Assembly (NCBI GenBank): GCA_019321725.1
Contig: CM033107.1
Span: 18,901,445-18,965,444, forward strand
DNA length: 64,000 bases
Source: Paulownia fortunei
Taxonomy: Eukaryota; Streptophyta; Magnoliopsida; Lamiales; Paulowniaceae
Direction of reading: 5' to 3'
The translations under genes and the position numbers were made by a program. The notes below the pieces were generated by a model that had not been told where the DNA came from, searched no databases, and saw nothing but the letters and a program-made list of their open reading frames with translations. Each line of letters opens with the position of its first letter. Positions within the stretch are counted from its first letter, which is position 1. This document shows positions 12,376 to 23,093 of the stretch, in pieces.

Positions 12376-12515
12376 TTAGGTCCGATCATGTTATGTAACT
12401 AGAGTGAAAGTTATGATTGCATAGGGGATGGTGTCTTAATAAGTTAAATGATTCTCTTAATTTTGGTTACATTAAGTAACGAGATTAATTGAGTCATTTT
12501 TGTAGTGAGTTCCAT

Positions 12516-12567
12516 ATGGCTCATGGTAGAGGAAAAGGTCCCGGGTGTGGCATCGGAAAAGGTCTGG
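12516..12567 (+). pseudogene. Start of a chromovirus-type gag, cut short
   Basis: The ATG 150 bases after the primer site opens a frame beginning MAHGRGKGPG, the Arg/Gly-rich start typical of Tekay/Reina-type gag proteins. About 17 codons remain before sequence switches to an Athila LTR remnant at about 12568. The frame reads on a few codons into that LTR by chance. The rest of this retrotransposon is not seen. Confidence 0.5.
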
Positions 12568-13700
12568 GTCGATCTATAGGGAAGTTGTTTGAAGTTTTCG
12601 CATTATATTTCTTAAAAGATGGGTTGAATGTGGTTTAAATTATAAAAAAAAATTATGCTATAACTAAGAAATCAAATAATAAAAGTACTGAAAATTAAAA
12701 ATGCGCTCTTGAATTTTGGATAGAGGAATGATTACTTATTTATTTTTTTAACTCTTTTAAATGCCACTATTGGAATCCATATACAATGAAGGTTACAATG
12801 AGAAGATGTTATCAAATAACTCATGCATTATGATAATCATGATATTGTTTTACTGTTTTGAAAATGATCTTTTAATACCAACATTTATTTATGAGATCAA
12901 GTATTTATGCACACATTTGTCTACAACAAATCAAAGTTTCATGTAAGCAGTTGATGTAGTAGAATTCAAGTATTTGTTGTGCCATTAGTGATTCAAAAAT
13001 CAAGAATCACCACTTAATTAGAAGGGTTTTAATGCCAACACTTATTTATGTGATTAACTATTTATGTACACATTTGTTTACAACAAATCAAGGCTTTACA
13101 TTAGCAGTTGGTGGAGTAGAACCGTACAATAAACTAAATGAACCTAACTATTTATTGTGCTATTGATGATACATAAATTAAGAATCATCACAAAACAAGA
13201 ATGGTTTTAACGCTAACACTTATTTATACAATTAAGTATTTATGCACATATTTGTCTACAACAAATTAATATTTCACATTAGTAGTCGGTAAAGTAGAAT
13301 CATACAATAAGCTAAATGAACTCACGTATTTATTGTACCATTGGTGATACATAAATCAAGAATCACCACAAAACAAGGAGGGTTTCAATAAAAAATTAAA
13401 ACAATAATACATCACACCTGAACATTATGCACATTTATAACTATTCATTTTCCTTCATCAAGATGTTCACCCTTTTTCCTTAACTAAATGAAATTTAGAA
13501 AAACATAATGAAAGTAGAAAATATTAAAAATACAAGAGAAACTAGAAAATACATTTTTTTTACTACTAGAAAACTTAACCTAAAGAAAGACAACAACAAA
13601 ATTTTCTTTCCCCATCTAAGAGTTTTTGTATTGTGTCTCTTGAATACCATCTAAGAGCCTCTATTTATAGTAGAAGAGTGTCTAAATTGGCATCTTCAAA
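12568..13700 (-). mobile_element. Athila-1 3' LTR remnant
   Basis: Matches the solo LTR at 23094-24696 from GTCGATCTATAGGGAAGTTG onward, including repeated blocks with CTTATTTATG and CAAGAATCACCA. The LTR's own 3' end is lost at the junction with the gag start at 12567. The other edge joins integrase sequence directly at about 13700. Within it the segment holding CAAGAATCACCA occurs about three times in tandem (12900-13380), each roughly 170-190 bp. Confidence 0.75.
13661..13669 (-). promoter_or_regulatory. TATA box of Athila LTR
   Basis: TATAAATAG on the minus strand (CTATTTATA on plus). The same box at the same relative place occurs in the other LTR copies at 23915, 27187 and 61545. Confidence 0.6.
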
Positions 13701-13714
13701 TTCACTCCAAATTA

Positions 13715-14441
13715 ACTTCAAATGTTTAAGAGACCAATTTTTATGATTTGGGTTAACTGTCTTTTCCAACATTTATCTTATCTCCCTATTTGTAAGTTCA
13801 ACTTGTCCATTTGTTTGAGGGTAACAAGGGATTGTAACTTTATGTATAATTTCATATTTCCTCATTAAAGTTCCAAAAATTTTATTACAAAAATATTTTT
13901 TCCCATCACTGATAATGGATCAAGGAATTCCAAATCGACTTAAAATATTTTCTTTCAAAAATCTTATTACTATTTTGTGATAATTATTTCAACATGGAAT
14001 TGCCTTGATCCATTTTTAGATATAATCTATGGCGATCAATATGTAAATAAAATCAATTGATAAAGAAAATGGTCTCATGAAATCAATACCCCAACAATCA
14101 AAGATTTCAATCACCTGGATAGGGTATAGGGGCATCATGTTTCCCTTTGAAATGAATCCTAACTTTTGATAATTTTTACAAAATGTGTAAGTGTCTTTGA
14201 AAAGAGTTGGCTAATAAAATCCACATTGCAAGATCTTTACAACAGTTTTCTTTGCCGAAAAGTGATCACCACATGATCCTAAATGATAAAATTTAAGAAT
14301 ATTACATTTCTCATTGTCATGCATGTATCTTCGAAAGATTTGATTAGGATAATATTTGAACAGGTATGGATCATCCCAATAAAAGTTTTTCATATCGATC
14401 AAAAACTTCTTTTTATCTTGAGAATTCCAATGCGGTGACAT
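13715..14441 (-). pseudogene. Athila-1 integrase (broken)
   Basis: The open part at 14211-14441 matches the zinc-binding N-terminal region (HLGSCGDHFSAKKT, KILQCGFY). The core follows downstream on the minus strand in other frames: WGIDFM, then SDGKKYFCNKI for the second catalytic Asp, then YPQTNGQVELTNREI with the catalytic Glu region and KTVNPNHKNW. These are Athila integrase signatures; the enzyme inserts element DNA into chromosomes. Several stops (for example TGA before IISDG) and frame changes make it non-functional. Sequence ends abruptly at the LTR remnant. Confidence 0.8.
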
Positions 14442-14639
14442 CTTTCATAGGAAAATTATCAATGTCAGCAAACTAAGGTAAAATAGAAATATTAAATAGT
14501 TGTTCATCAGGAAAAATGTCATTAATAGGTGTGGTTGAAATGAGTCATCACAAGCAAGTCTCGATAAATAATCAGCCATCACATTTTATACTCCTTTCTT
14601 ATCTTGAATCGTAATGTTGAATTTCTGGAGTAAGATAAT

Positions 14640-15113
14640 CCACATAATCAATCTAGGTTTGTCATATTTTTTTGACAAAAGATATTTCAAACTGCATGAT
14701 TACTGAAAATAACAACTGGTGAGCCAATAAGATAAGATCTAAATTTGTCTAATACAAAAACTATAGCAAGTAATTCTTTTTCAGCTGCTGAATAATTCAA
14801 TTGAGCAATATTAAAAGTTTTATTTGTATAGTAAATGACATATGGTTTCTTATCTTTTCTTTGTCCTAAGATAGCTCCAATAGCATAGTCACTGACATCA
14901 CACATTATTTCAAAAGGTAAAGTCCAATTTAGAAGCTATATGATTGGAGCAGGTGTAAGCATGCTTTTAAGCTTAACAAAAGCATTTTCACAATTTTCTA
15001 TTCATTTAAAAATAGTATCTTTTGTAAGAAGATTACACAAAGGTATAGATACTATACTAAAATCTTTGATATATCTTTTATAAAAATCAACATGTCCTAA
15101 AAATGATCTTACT
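14640..15113 (-). pseudogene. Athila-1 RT end and RNase H
   Basis: From 15113 leftward: VRSFLGHVDFYKRYIKDFS (end of the RT connection), CNLLTKDT, then RNase H at 14687-14905 with MCDVSDYAIGAILGQR and LNYSAAEKELLAIVFVLDKF. The first Asp and the Glu of RNase H are visible. RNase H degrades the RNA strand during reverse transcription. The fragment is the continuation of the RT at 17149-17847, separated by an inserted solo LTR. At least one in-frame stop lies between the two parts (before IENCENAF). Confidence 0.85.
15109..15113. repeat. Target-site duplication CTTAC (left)
   Basis: Five bases repeated exactly at 17144-17148, bounding the solo LTR. Five bases is the usual length for LTR-retrotransposon insertion. 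Confidence 0.85.
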
Positions 15114-17143
15114 ATTGGGTTCGCGCGATCCGGAGACGTACACGTAGCGGAATTTAAAATTTTTCAAAAACATAAATATATATTACATCACATGTAATTA
15201 AAACGAATCTCAGAACCCTTTCGTGATTATTCAGTTGTGCATTTTCTGATAGTTAAAGTAAGAAAGTTTCAAAAACTCTTACCTTGATTTGCACTCCGAC
15301 TGATGTAGGGATTAAAACAATTCAAATCGTTATCCCTGCATGAAAGTATCTCTATGTTCTTCAATTCAAAATCCATTTGATTGAAATCTGATTCACTTCT
15401 AGGATCCCAAATGTTATCCCTCTAATGGTATCCACACCTTGGATGCCCACTCGCAACCGAATCATATGCTAGTAATTTTTGATTCGATAATTCTATCCCA
15501 GAACAATTTTGTTTGGAACAAGAAACACACTAACAATTAGTATTTTAGAAAGAAAACTATTTTTCTTCACAAAAAATCTGCAATTAAATTTCCATAAAAA
15601 TATTCAAAAAGATTGTCAATTAAAACTATCACAAATTCTTTCTATATAGGACTCTTCTTCCTTTCTTATCTCTAACTCTTTTGGTAAGTTTTCTTATCCC
15701 ATAAGGACTTTCCTTTTTCCTTATTATCTTATAGAAATTGAATTCACAATTCAACTTCATCTAGGAATTGGATTCTCAATCCAATTTCCTAATGGGCTTC
15801 CTACAAGCCTACACCTAATGGGTCTAGGCCTATGTAATCAATTAATATCTACTTTAATTGATCTAATCAATTAAATTAATTTATTTAATTAATTAGGTCC
15901 ATCTTACTTAATTAATCCAATCAATTAATTAAATGTTCCAATTGGACTTACTAATCAATTAGGTCCAATCAATTAATCTAATTAATTAATTGAATTAATT
16001 CCACACTTGAAATAATTTAACCCCATTAATTAATCACATTAATTAATTTAATCCAACACTTGGATTAATTTCTAGGCTAGAAATGGACTTGTCCAAGTTT
16101 TGTGTGTGACCCCTTAAGTTCACTTTAAACTAGCTTTGGGCTTACAACTTTTGTGACTTAGTTGAACAATTAATTATTCTGATTAATTAATCCAATTAAT
16201 TAATTCTCTTGGAATTAACTCATTAATTCCAAGAACCCACAAGACATGGGAAGCATCTAGTAATGCATCATGACTCCTAGTCTAAGGTGAATGTGCGAAC
16301 CTATTTCAATTACGAATACCATGTAAGTACGGTCCTTCCGTCATCTAATCTCTCGATTGAGCCTAGGGCATAGATGTTAAGTCGAAACCCCATTAGCTCA
16401 ATAACTATGTTTCCATTCCTAGTAGCTTGACTTGATAATGAATAATTAAAAAACCCCACATCTAATTTTCATCCAACCTTGACCAAGGATTTTAGAGTCA
16501 AGTACAGTGGAACACATAGGAGATTCACCTATTCATCTAGATAGGTGACGGATCATTTGTTGGCCACTAATTAATCTCCATACATGAAATATTACACCCA
16601 ATATAAACCCCTTGTGATTGTCATGCAATCAGAAAATACATCAAAGTACAACATGTCATGCACAAGGTTACCATGGTGCCTCAAGTCCAATGACTAATTC
16701 TTGCACTATCGTAACGAGAAAATTCTCATTCGACAATAGAATATTTTCAATTGGAAATTTTCAGGTGGGGTTGTTCAGTATACTTGTTCTCAACAAGCAC
16801 CCGCATACATGCACTATTGTCTCCACACCAATACCTATGCAATGAGGCATCCTCTTTTCGAGCCTGCATCGTATGCGCAAGTTTCAACGGGATCAATGAT
16901 ATCCCATCTCATTGATCCTTAACTTGAAACATTTTAAGATCACAGCCTTAGAGGCATATTCCATGATCACCATCATATGCGCAACCATGCCCCATAGCTA
17001 TGTGTGATCTAAGCACTTTATCTAATTCTTATGATGAATTTAAGATAAAGATTGTCATTTAAATGATATTAATATAAATAAGAATGATTCGCAGGAGTAT
17101 AAGAACGGCCAGAATAATTGGCACGCCGGGCACTACTCTAACA
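15114..17143 (-). mobile_element. Solo LTR of an unassigned LTR retrotransposon (LTR-G)
   Basis: 2,030 bp between perfect CTTAC duplications. On the minus strand it starts TGTTAGAGTAGTGCCCGG and ends CGCGCGAACCCAATA, so the terminal CA has probably mutated to TA. No internal retrotransposon sequence accompanies it, as expected after recombination between two LTRs. The flanks join into a continuous Athila RT reading (KFVNE to VRSFLG), which proves insertion there. A run rich in AATTAATT lies at 15840-16210. Copia or gypsy origin cannot be decided from an LTR alone. Short frames in it are chance. Confidence 0.85.
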
Positions 17144-17148
17144 CTTAC
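17144..17148. repeat. Target-site duplication CTTAC (right)
   Basis: Pairs with 15109-15113. Confidence 0.85.
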
Positions 17149-17880
17149 CTCATTTACAAACTTTGATATTGACAAATTGACAATTAACTCGATTTTAGAT
17201 TTGTCTACTTCAATACCTTTTGATGAAATAATGTGTCCAAGAATAATATCAACTGTTACCATGAAATGACATTTTTCCCAATTGAGTACAAGGTTCTTTT
17301 CTTCATAACTGATCAAAACCTTTTCAAATTTAGACAATCAATCGTCAAATGAATTACCAAAAATAAAAAAATGATCCATGAAGACTTCAAAAAAATGTTC
17401 TATCATGTCACTAAATATACTAAGCATGCATCGTTGGAATGTAGTTGGTATATTACATAATCCAAAAGGTATAATTCGATATGCAAAAGTATCAAAAGGA
17501 CATGTAAAAGTAGTTTTCTCTTGATTTTCAAGTGCAATTACAATATGATTATATCCAAAATATCCATCTAAGAAGCAGTAAAATTCATGACCCACAACTT
17601 TTTCTAAGATTTGATTTATAAAAGGTAATGGAAAATGATATTTTCTAGTAACTAAGTTGAGTTTCCTATAATCAATGCACATACGCGAACTAGTAACAAC
17701 CCTAGTTGGAATTAATTCATTATTCTCATTCTTGACTACACTAACTCTAAGTTTCTTTGGTGTAACTTGAGTAGGACTTACCCATTTGCAATCATAAATA
17801 GGATAAATAATTTCATTATTTAAGAGTTTAATAGCTTTATTTCTCACTACTTATTTCATATTAGAATTTACCCTTCGTTG
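17149..17880 (-). pseudogene. Athila-1 reverse transcriptase (broken)
   Basis: The frame at 17338-17847 reads KLLNNEIIYPIYDCKWVSP, MCIDYRKLN, CFLDGYFGYNHI (first catalytic Asp), TTFTCPFDTFAYRI, PFGLCNIPTTFQRCM and EVFMDHFFIFGNSFDD. This is a near-collinear match to Athila RT. The second Asp of the usual FMDD box is His (codon at 17371-17373). An in-frame TGA at about 17336 replaces an expected Cys, after which LNWEKCHFM and HIISSKGIEVDKSKIE continue in frame to the solo LTR. RT copies the element RNA to DNA; this copy cannot. Confidence 0.9.
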
Positions 17881-18981
17881 CATTTTTTTAGAAGGTCTAG
17901 CATTTTCTTATAGACAGATGTTATGTGTACAAATTAAAGGAGTAATACCTTTAATATCATCAATGGTACATCCTAAAGCATTTTATGTATTTTCAGAGTT
18001 TCGATCAACTTACCTTATTAAGATGCATCATATTTGGAAGAAATTATTACTAGAAAAGTCTTATTCTTACTCAAATAAGAGTATTTCAAATCAAATAACA
18101 AATGTTTCAAATCAATCATGGAAGATTTAATACTTGATGGAACAGATTATACTGTTGATGATGAAAGTTCTTCAAACTTTGGCTTCCAAAAATATTTTTC
18201 TTGTACCTACTAAAATTTAGAGAGAGTATTAGAGTGTGTCTTTACAAATACTTTCTCTTTTAAAACAAGATTCTAGAAGATCAAATGAATTAGTGAAACT
18301 AAAATATTTGTGAACATATTTTTCAATTGAATCCACTTCATGTACTTTGACATTTTCTGCAGGTTACTTACAAACATTAAATACATTTAGTTCCAAAGTC
18401 ATATTTCCAAAAGATAACTTTAAAATACCATTTCTACAATTAATCAGAGCATTTGAAGTTATAAGAAAAGGACCAGCTAAAATAATAGAAATCTCTGTAT
18501 GTGTATATGCAACAGGTTCTTTGTCCAAAATAATAAAATTCACCAGAAAGTAAACTTATCAATTTGTACTAACACATTTTCTACTACTCCCTTTGAAATT
18601 TTAATCGAACGATCAACTAGTTGGAGTACAACAAAAAATATTTTAAGTTCTCCCAACCTAAGTGTTCATAAACTGAAAAAGGCAGAAGATTTACACTAGC
18701 ATGAAGATCAACCAAAACACGCTCTACTCTAGTGTTTTCTATAATATATGAAAAAGTTAGACAACTTGAATCTTTGTACTGGGGTGAAGTCAATTGTTGA
18801 ATAATTGAATTAATACTTTCAGTTAAAAATGCTTTCTTTTATACATAATATTTTCTTTTGATTGTACACAAATTTTTAAAAAATTTGGCATAAGATGGAT
18901 TGCATCAAACAATTGAATATTAATCTTAACTTATTTAAAAATTTCAAAGATTTCAATATTTGAGTTCAACTTTTGATTTGG
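17881..18981 (-). pseudogene. Athila-1 protease and protease-RT linker (broken)
   Basis: Minus-strand reading at about 18640-18720 gives VDLHASVNLLPFSVYEHL, matching the Athila aspartic protease (normally with an Asp-Leu-Gly-Ala-Ser centre; here Gly is His, at 18697-18709). Downstream on the minus strand comes the linker with FIVLDKEPVAYTH-like sequence and then the RT start at about 17880. Frames are interrupted throughout. The region 62428-64000 repeats this part at recognisable identity. Confidence 0.7.
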
Positions 18982-20455
18982 TTATAATTTTTGAGTAAAA
19001 GGAGCTAAATGTGAGTATTTTTCTTTTTCATCATTTTCATCTTCACATTTCTTAAACTTACCTTCATCATCAAGATTATTTTCATTCTTCATTTTTGAAG
19101 GTTGATTAGAAACTTTCTTCTTAGGATGAATAGTCTTGTTAAAAACTTTTCCATTACAAAGAGTTGTGACCGAATTAGCCTCCTCAATTAAATTTTTACC
19201 TGAAGAAAAAACATAACACTGAGTGCAATGATTAGGTTGAGGTTGAGCTGGAAGTTTACCTTTTTTTTGAGTACGCAAAGAAGCTGTCAATATTGAAAAT
19301 ATGCTTTTGATCTCATTGATGGCTTGTGAAGTCTGGTTATTAATGTTTGTTTATCCATGCATAGATTATTGCAAAGTCTCCTCAAAGGATTTGTATATAG
19401 AGCCAGATAAGAAGGAAAATTTGGTGGCTTTTGTGAATGTATGGTTAGGCACGGTTATCATCTTGTCAATTAAAATTGGGATGATTTTTTATTGTGGATT
19501 GTAAGTTTCAGAATATGGAGAATGAAAAGGCTTTTTGAATGTGTTCATGATATTTGCTTGTACTAAAATATTTGAGATTTATTGGTAGAGTGTCCCAAGT
19601 TCACAAATGTTACAAACTTCTTCATTTTGTACATATCTAATTTTTTTTTACTTTTTAAGTTTCATGGCCTTAACTTTTCTTATTAAACAAGCAATTCTAG
19701 CATTTATATCATCTTATTGACTAAGGTAATATTTTGCTTTATTACTATTAGCAAAATTAGATCTAAAAAAACCTTCAAAATAATTAACACTATGCCATGA
19801 TTGAAAGTTTTATGCCAAATGGTTTAGATATTTTAGGGCTTCATCAGGTTCTCTATCAAAAACTCACCATTATACATTATTTAAACAAATTATTTTATTT
19901 AAGAAGTTAAATCTTTATAAAAGAAACTAATTAAATACTATTTTTCAAAATCATGATGTGAGCATGAATTCAATAATTATTTAAATCTTTCCTAATATAG
20001 AAAAAAAAACTTTGTTAGAATTTTGAGAAAAAAATTGGATTTGTCTTTTCAAAGCATTAGGTTTATGAGTTGGAAAGAATTTTTTCAAAAATTCAACTTG
20101 CATTTCTTGCCAAGTGCCAACTAACCTAGGTTTTAAAGAGTTAACCAAGTTTTTGCTTTGTCTTTTAAAGAAAAAAGAAATAATTTGAGCTTAACGATCT
20201 CATTTGTACAAGTTTGATCATCAAAACTAGTACATACTTTATCAAATTCTTTCAGATGCAAGTAAGGGCTTTCAAAGTCTGAACCATGGAAGTTAGGAAG
20301 TAAAGGGATCATACCTGATTTGAATCAAAAATTATTTGTATTGAGAGGAAAAAATAAACAAGAAAGAGAAAATTTTTAAGAGGTTGCAAGTAATAACACA
20401 TGATATGCATATGTTAATTTTCATTTTCATTCTGAACACTTTTATTTTTACCCAT
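18982..20455 (-). pseudogene. Athila-1 gag (broken)
   Basis: The start codon is probably at 20455 (MGKNKSVQNENEN, then stop). The capsid region around 20050-20200 reads SLKDKAK, GTWQEMQVEFLKKFFPTHK and NALKRQI, typical of Athila/Tat gag. Further on (about 19850) comes DEALKYLNHLAQNF. The last open part, 18982-19290, reads TASLRTQKKGKLPAQPQPN and NSVTTLCNGKVFNK, the gag tail before protease. Gag forms the virus-like particle that packages element RNA. Stops and frame changes are frequent; no CCHC zinc knuckle is evident. Confidence 0.75.
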
Positions 20456-20614
20456 GGTGGAAGTATGTGGAGGTGACTTAAACAATTTTCCAAACAAAAT
20501 TTCAGAATTATTTCTAACTAAACGACGAGAATTATGATTACGATACCATATGAATATATAACTGTAAAGAAAACAAACACACAACATTTACAAACCTGAA
20601 TACTTACCTTGTAT

Positions 20615-20632
20615 TCCCTGGCAATATCGCTA
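20615..20632 (-). other. Primer-binding site, tRNA-Asp type
   Basis: Minus-strand TAGCGATATTGCCAGGGA is a worn copy of TGGCGCCGTTGCCGGGGA, the tRNA-Asp primer site of Athila/Tat elements. All differences are G-to-A or C-to-T transitions. It lies 6 bases inside the 5' LTR end. Confidence 0.75.
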
Positions 20633-20638
20633 AAAACT

Positions 20639-21662
20639 TGCTATAATTTTAAGGTTGCAAACCTAATTGTAGGTTGTGTCAAGTAATAAATTTTTTAGAA
20701 GTTCAAGATCGATCCACATGAAAATTATTTGAAATTGTTGGGTTTATATTTATTAAAAGATGGGCTGAATGTAGTTTAGATGATATAAAAAAAATTATGC
20801 TATAACTAAGGAATTAAAGTAATAAAAGTACTAAGGATTAGAGATCTGCTCTTGAATTTTGGATAGATGAATAATTATTTATTATTTATTTACCTCTTTT
20901 AAATGGCACTATTGAAATCCATATACAATGAATGTTTTAATGGGAAGATGTTATCAAATAGCAAATGCATTAATGGAATCATGATACTGCGTTACTGTTT
21001 GTAAATTATCCCATAACACCAATACTTGTTTACGAAATCAAGTATTTATGCACACATTTGTCAATAACAAATTCATTTTTCAACTTGAATCACCTAATTC
21101 CAACTACTAGAAAAAAAGTTATGCTTAATTTAAACAAATGTATCAGTATAGATAAATCATTCCTAATGCACACACTTGGATGAACTTTTTGCTATAATTA
21201 AAACTGAATTGGATTGAGTTTCCAACAACAAAATTGTAGTTCTATCTCTTATCTTTCAAATAAAATAAGATTTCGGTCCATAGGGCTTTTAAACATAGAG
21301 TTATGTCTAAAATATCATAATTGCATAAGTTTGAACTTATGTTTATTTTGAGTTTAACGCAAGCCCAACAATCACTTGTAAAGTCCAAATAATTTTTTGC
21401 ATATATATTGATCTCTATACATATTGGACTTAGGCAAAAATAACCTCTTTATTTTAATTGTGATGCTTCTTTGATCAAATAAAATATTATCTCCCAACTG
21501 ACTTACAAAATGTGTTGTTTTCTTTGGTTTCATTTTGGTTCTTTTTGATCTATTTTTGTTCATTGATTCCTTAATAGAAAATATTAATAAAACGATAATA
21601 TTAACAAAAATAAAGTAATAAAAGTATAAAAGATTGAATACAAAAATATTATGCACTTATGA
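20639..21662 (-). mobile_element. Athila-1 5' LTR (internally shortened)
   Basis: The inner end TGCTATAATTTTAAGG matches TGCTACAACTTTAAGG of the solo LTR at 23094. The outer end AATATTATGCACTTATGA matches the LTR start TGATAAGTGCAT reversed. It is about 580 bp shorter than the solo copy, having lost the middle near 21065-21080. In the outer half it resembles the LTR at 26010-27900 more than the solo LTR, so two LTR subfamilies are present. The minus-strand frame at 21372-21656 is LTR sequence, not a gene. Confidence 0.75.
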
Positions 21663-22250
21663 GAGAACACTTGAGTCCCTTGCAATTGATCAAACAAATC
21701 ATTAATTTGATTTGTGGATATTTATTCTTCATTTTCACCATTTTTAGTTCATGGTAAACAACACACAACCGTAAACTACTATTCTTGTTTTTCACAAATA
21801 ACATCGACGCTCACCAAGTAGATATACTGGGGTGAATAAAGCCTTTATCAAGTAATTTTTAAATATATACTTTTAATTCATGTGGCTCTCTGCAAGGACC
21901 ATCCTGTAAGATGGTTTAGATATAAGCCTAGTACTTGGTACAAAATCAATCTCAAACTCAACCTCGCGATTAGTAGTCCAAGTAACTTTTTAGGAAGTAT
22001 GGTAGAAAATTCTATGACAATCGAGATATCTCCTAACAAGAACTTATTATCCTTAGTGTCAAATATGTATGCAAGGAACCCAGTACGGCCTTCCTTATGA
22101 ACGTTATATGCTCTCAATATAGATATGCACAATTCTCCTTTGGATTATGACCTTGAAAAGGAACTCTAGTTGACTTGGAATTCAAAAAACTAAACTGTAG
22201 CTGACATATATTTCAAAAAACTATTTTTTTCCCAAAATAGTCAGTATACA
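21663..22250 (-). pseudogene. Tekay-H protease tail and RT start (broken)
   Basis: Pieces in changing frames: MDRLSSYHVYTDYFGK (protease tail), GPCREPHELKVYI and KLLDKGFIHPSIS (RT start), ending near [13 protein letters not shown] beside the Athila-1 LTR. These match the Tekay/Del polyprotein between protease and RT palm. Many stops. The minus-strand frame at 21878-22132 covers only part of this. Confidence 0.65.
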
Positions 22251-22600
22251 CGTGATAAGAAGATAACCGATCCATGCCCAAGTTAGCATCAACACCATTC
22301 ATATCCAACTCCACTAGATCTGGTCTCAATTCTTTACTACCTTTACTAACACACACCCTCTACAAACCTTATGAGCAATAAAGACATTTTTCATAGGTGT
22401 AGACACATAAATAGGCTCGTCAAGTTTGCCAAACACAAAATTCACAAAATAGAAAATTTTCTCAAAATAAAAGAATGAGAGACACTATAATTAAATAATA
22501 CTAAGGCATAAATATAATTAATGGAAATAGTACCTGTCACCACATTATCACTCGCCTTAGCATCCTCATCAATCAAAGCAAACAGTCTTACATTACTCTT
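22251..22600 (-). pseudogene. Tekay-H aspartic protease (broken)
   Basis: The reading ALVLFNYSVSHSFILRKF corresponds to the protease active-site region, usually Asp-Ser/Pro-Gly-Ala followed by SHSFIS. Here the catalytic Asp-x-Gly is changed (FNYSV). LVELDMNGVDVNLGMD further on fits the second half. It is downstream of, and joined to, the gag zinc-knuckle region. Confidence 0.55.
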
Positions 22601-23093
22601 CTTCTTTTGCTTAGCTGGTCTTTCTACTTGACCTTTAGACTTCTTGTTTGGATAGTCTCTCACCATATCCCCAAGTTGACCACGCTCAAAACACGCTCCG
22701 GTCTTCCAATGGCATTCACTATTATGTCTCTTATGGCAATATTCAATATTCACATTGTTTAGTTTGGGACCTCGTGTCACCATTCTTCTTCACATTCATT
22801 TTGATGTTCGACCCTGACACTGTTAGTCCTTGGCAAAATCTATTCATGTTGTTATCTTTAGATTGCATATAAATAGGGCAAAAATGTCCGAGCTCATTGA
22901 ACTTATTTTCGTACATAAGCACCGATATGCTCTAAGTATGCTTCAAATTAACGAGGAAAGTATTGTTCCAAAAACAACATTTGGAAACACTCCCATGATA
23001 GTGGATCATCAGGGTTGACATACCCCAACTTCATGGAGTCCCACCAATACATGGCATTCCCAATCAACAAAGGTAAAGCCACATTAAGCCTCA
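22601..23093 (-). pseudogene. Tekay-H gag tail with dead zinc knuckle
   Basis: 22651-22692 reads ACFERGQLGDMVRDYPNKKS. A CCHC knuckle would have Cys-x2-Cys-x4-His-x4-Cys; here the second Cys is Arg, the His is Asp and the last Cys is Tyr, so nucleic-acid binding by zinc is lost. Upstream (22790-23093) gag sequence continues to the solo LTR; across that LTR, 24697-24870 continues with the usual gag N-terminal block. Confidence 0.65.
23089..23093. repeat. Target-site duplication CCTCA (left)
   Basis: Exact match to 24697-24701 on the other side of the solo LTR. Confidence 0.85.

Larger units (their letters stand above)
12568..21662 (-). mobile_element. Athila-1: degenerate Athila/Tat LTR retrotransposon
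   Basis: Reading right to left: 5' LTR (20639-21662), tRNA-Asp primer site (20615-20632), gag, protease, reverse transcriptase, RNase H, integrase, then a truncated 3' LTR (12568-13700). This is the normal Ty3/gypsy order gag-PR-RT-RH-INT. The RT is split by a solo LTR (15114-17143). Stops and frameshifts occur in every domain, so the copy is dead. The region between integrase and the 3' LTR, where Athila elements carry a third open frame or long spacer, is missing. Confidence 0.85.

Noticed and set aside
16890..16918. GGATCAATGA...TCATTGATCC, reminiscent of miR393 sequence
   Set aside because: Only 10-bp arms with a 9-base loop inside a solo LTR; far too short for a plant microRNA precursor, and the mature sequence does not match.
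22648..23018. Plus-strand frames in Tekay-H
   Set aside because: Antisense to the gag zinc-knuckle region on the minus strand.
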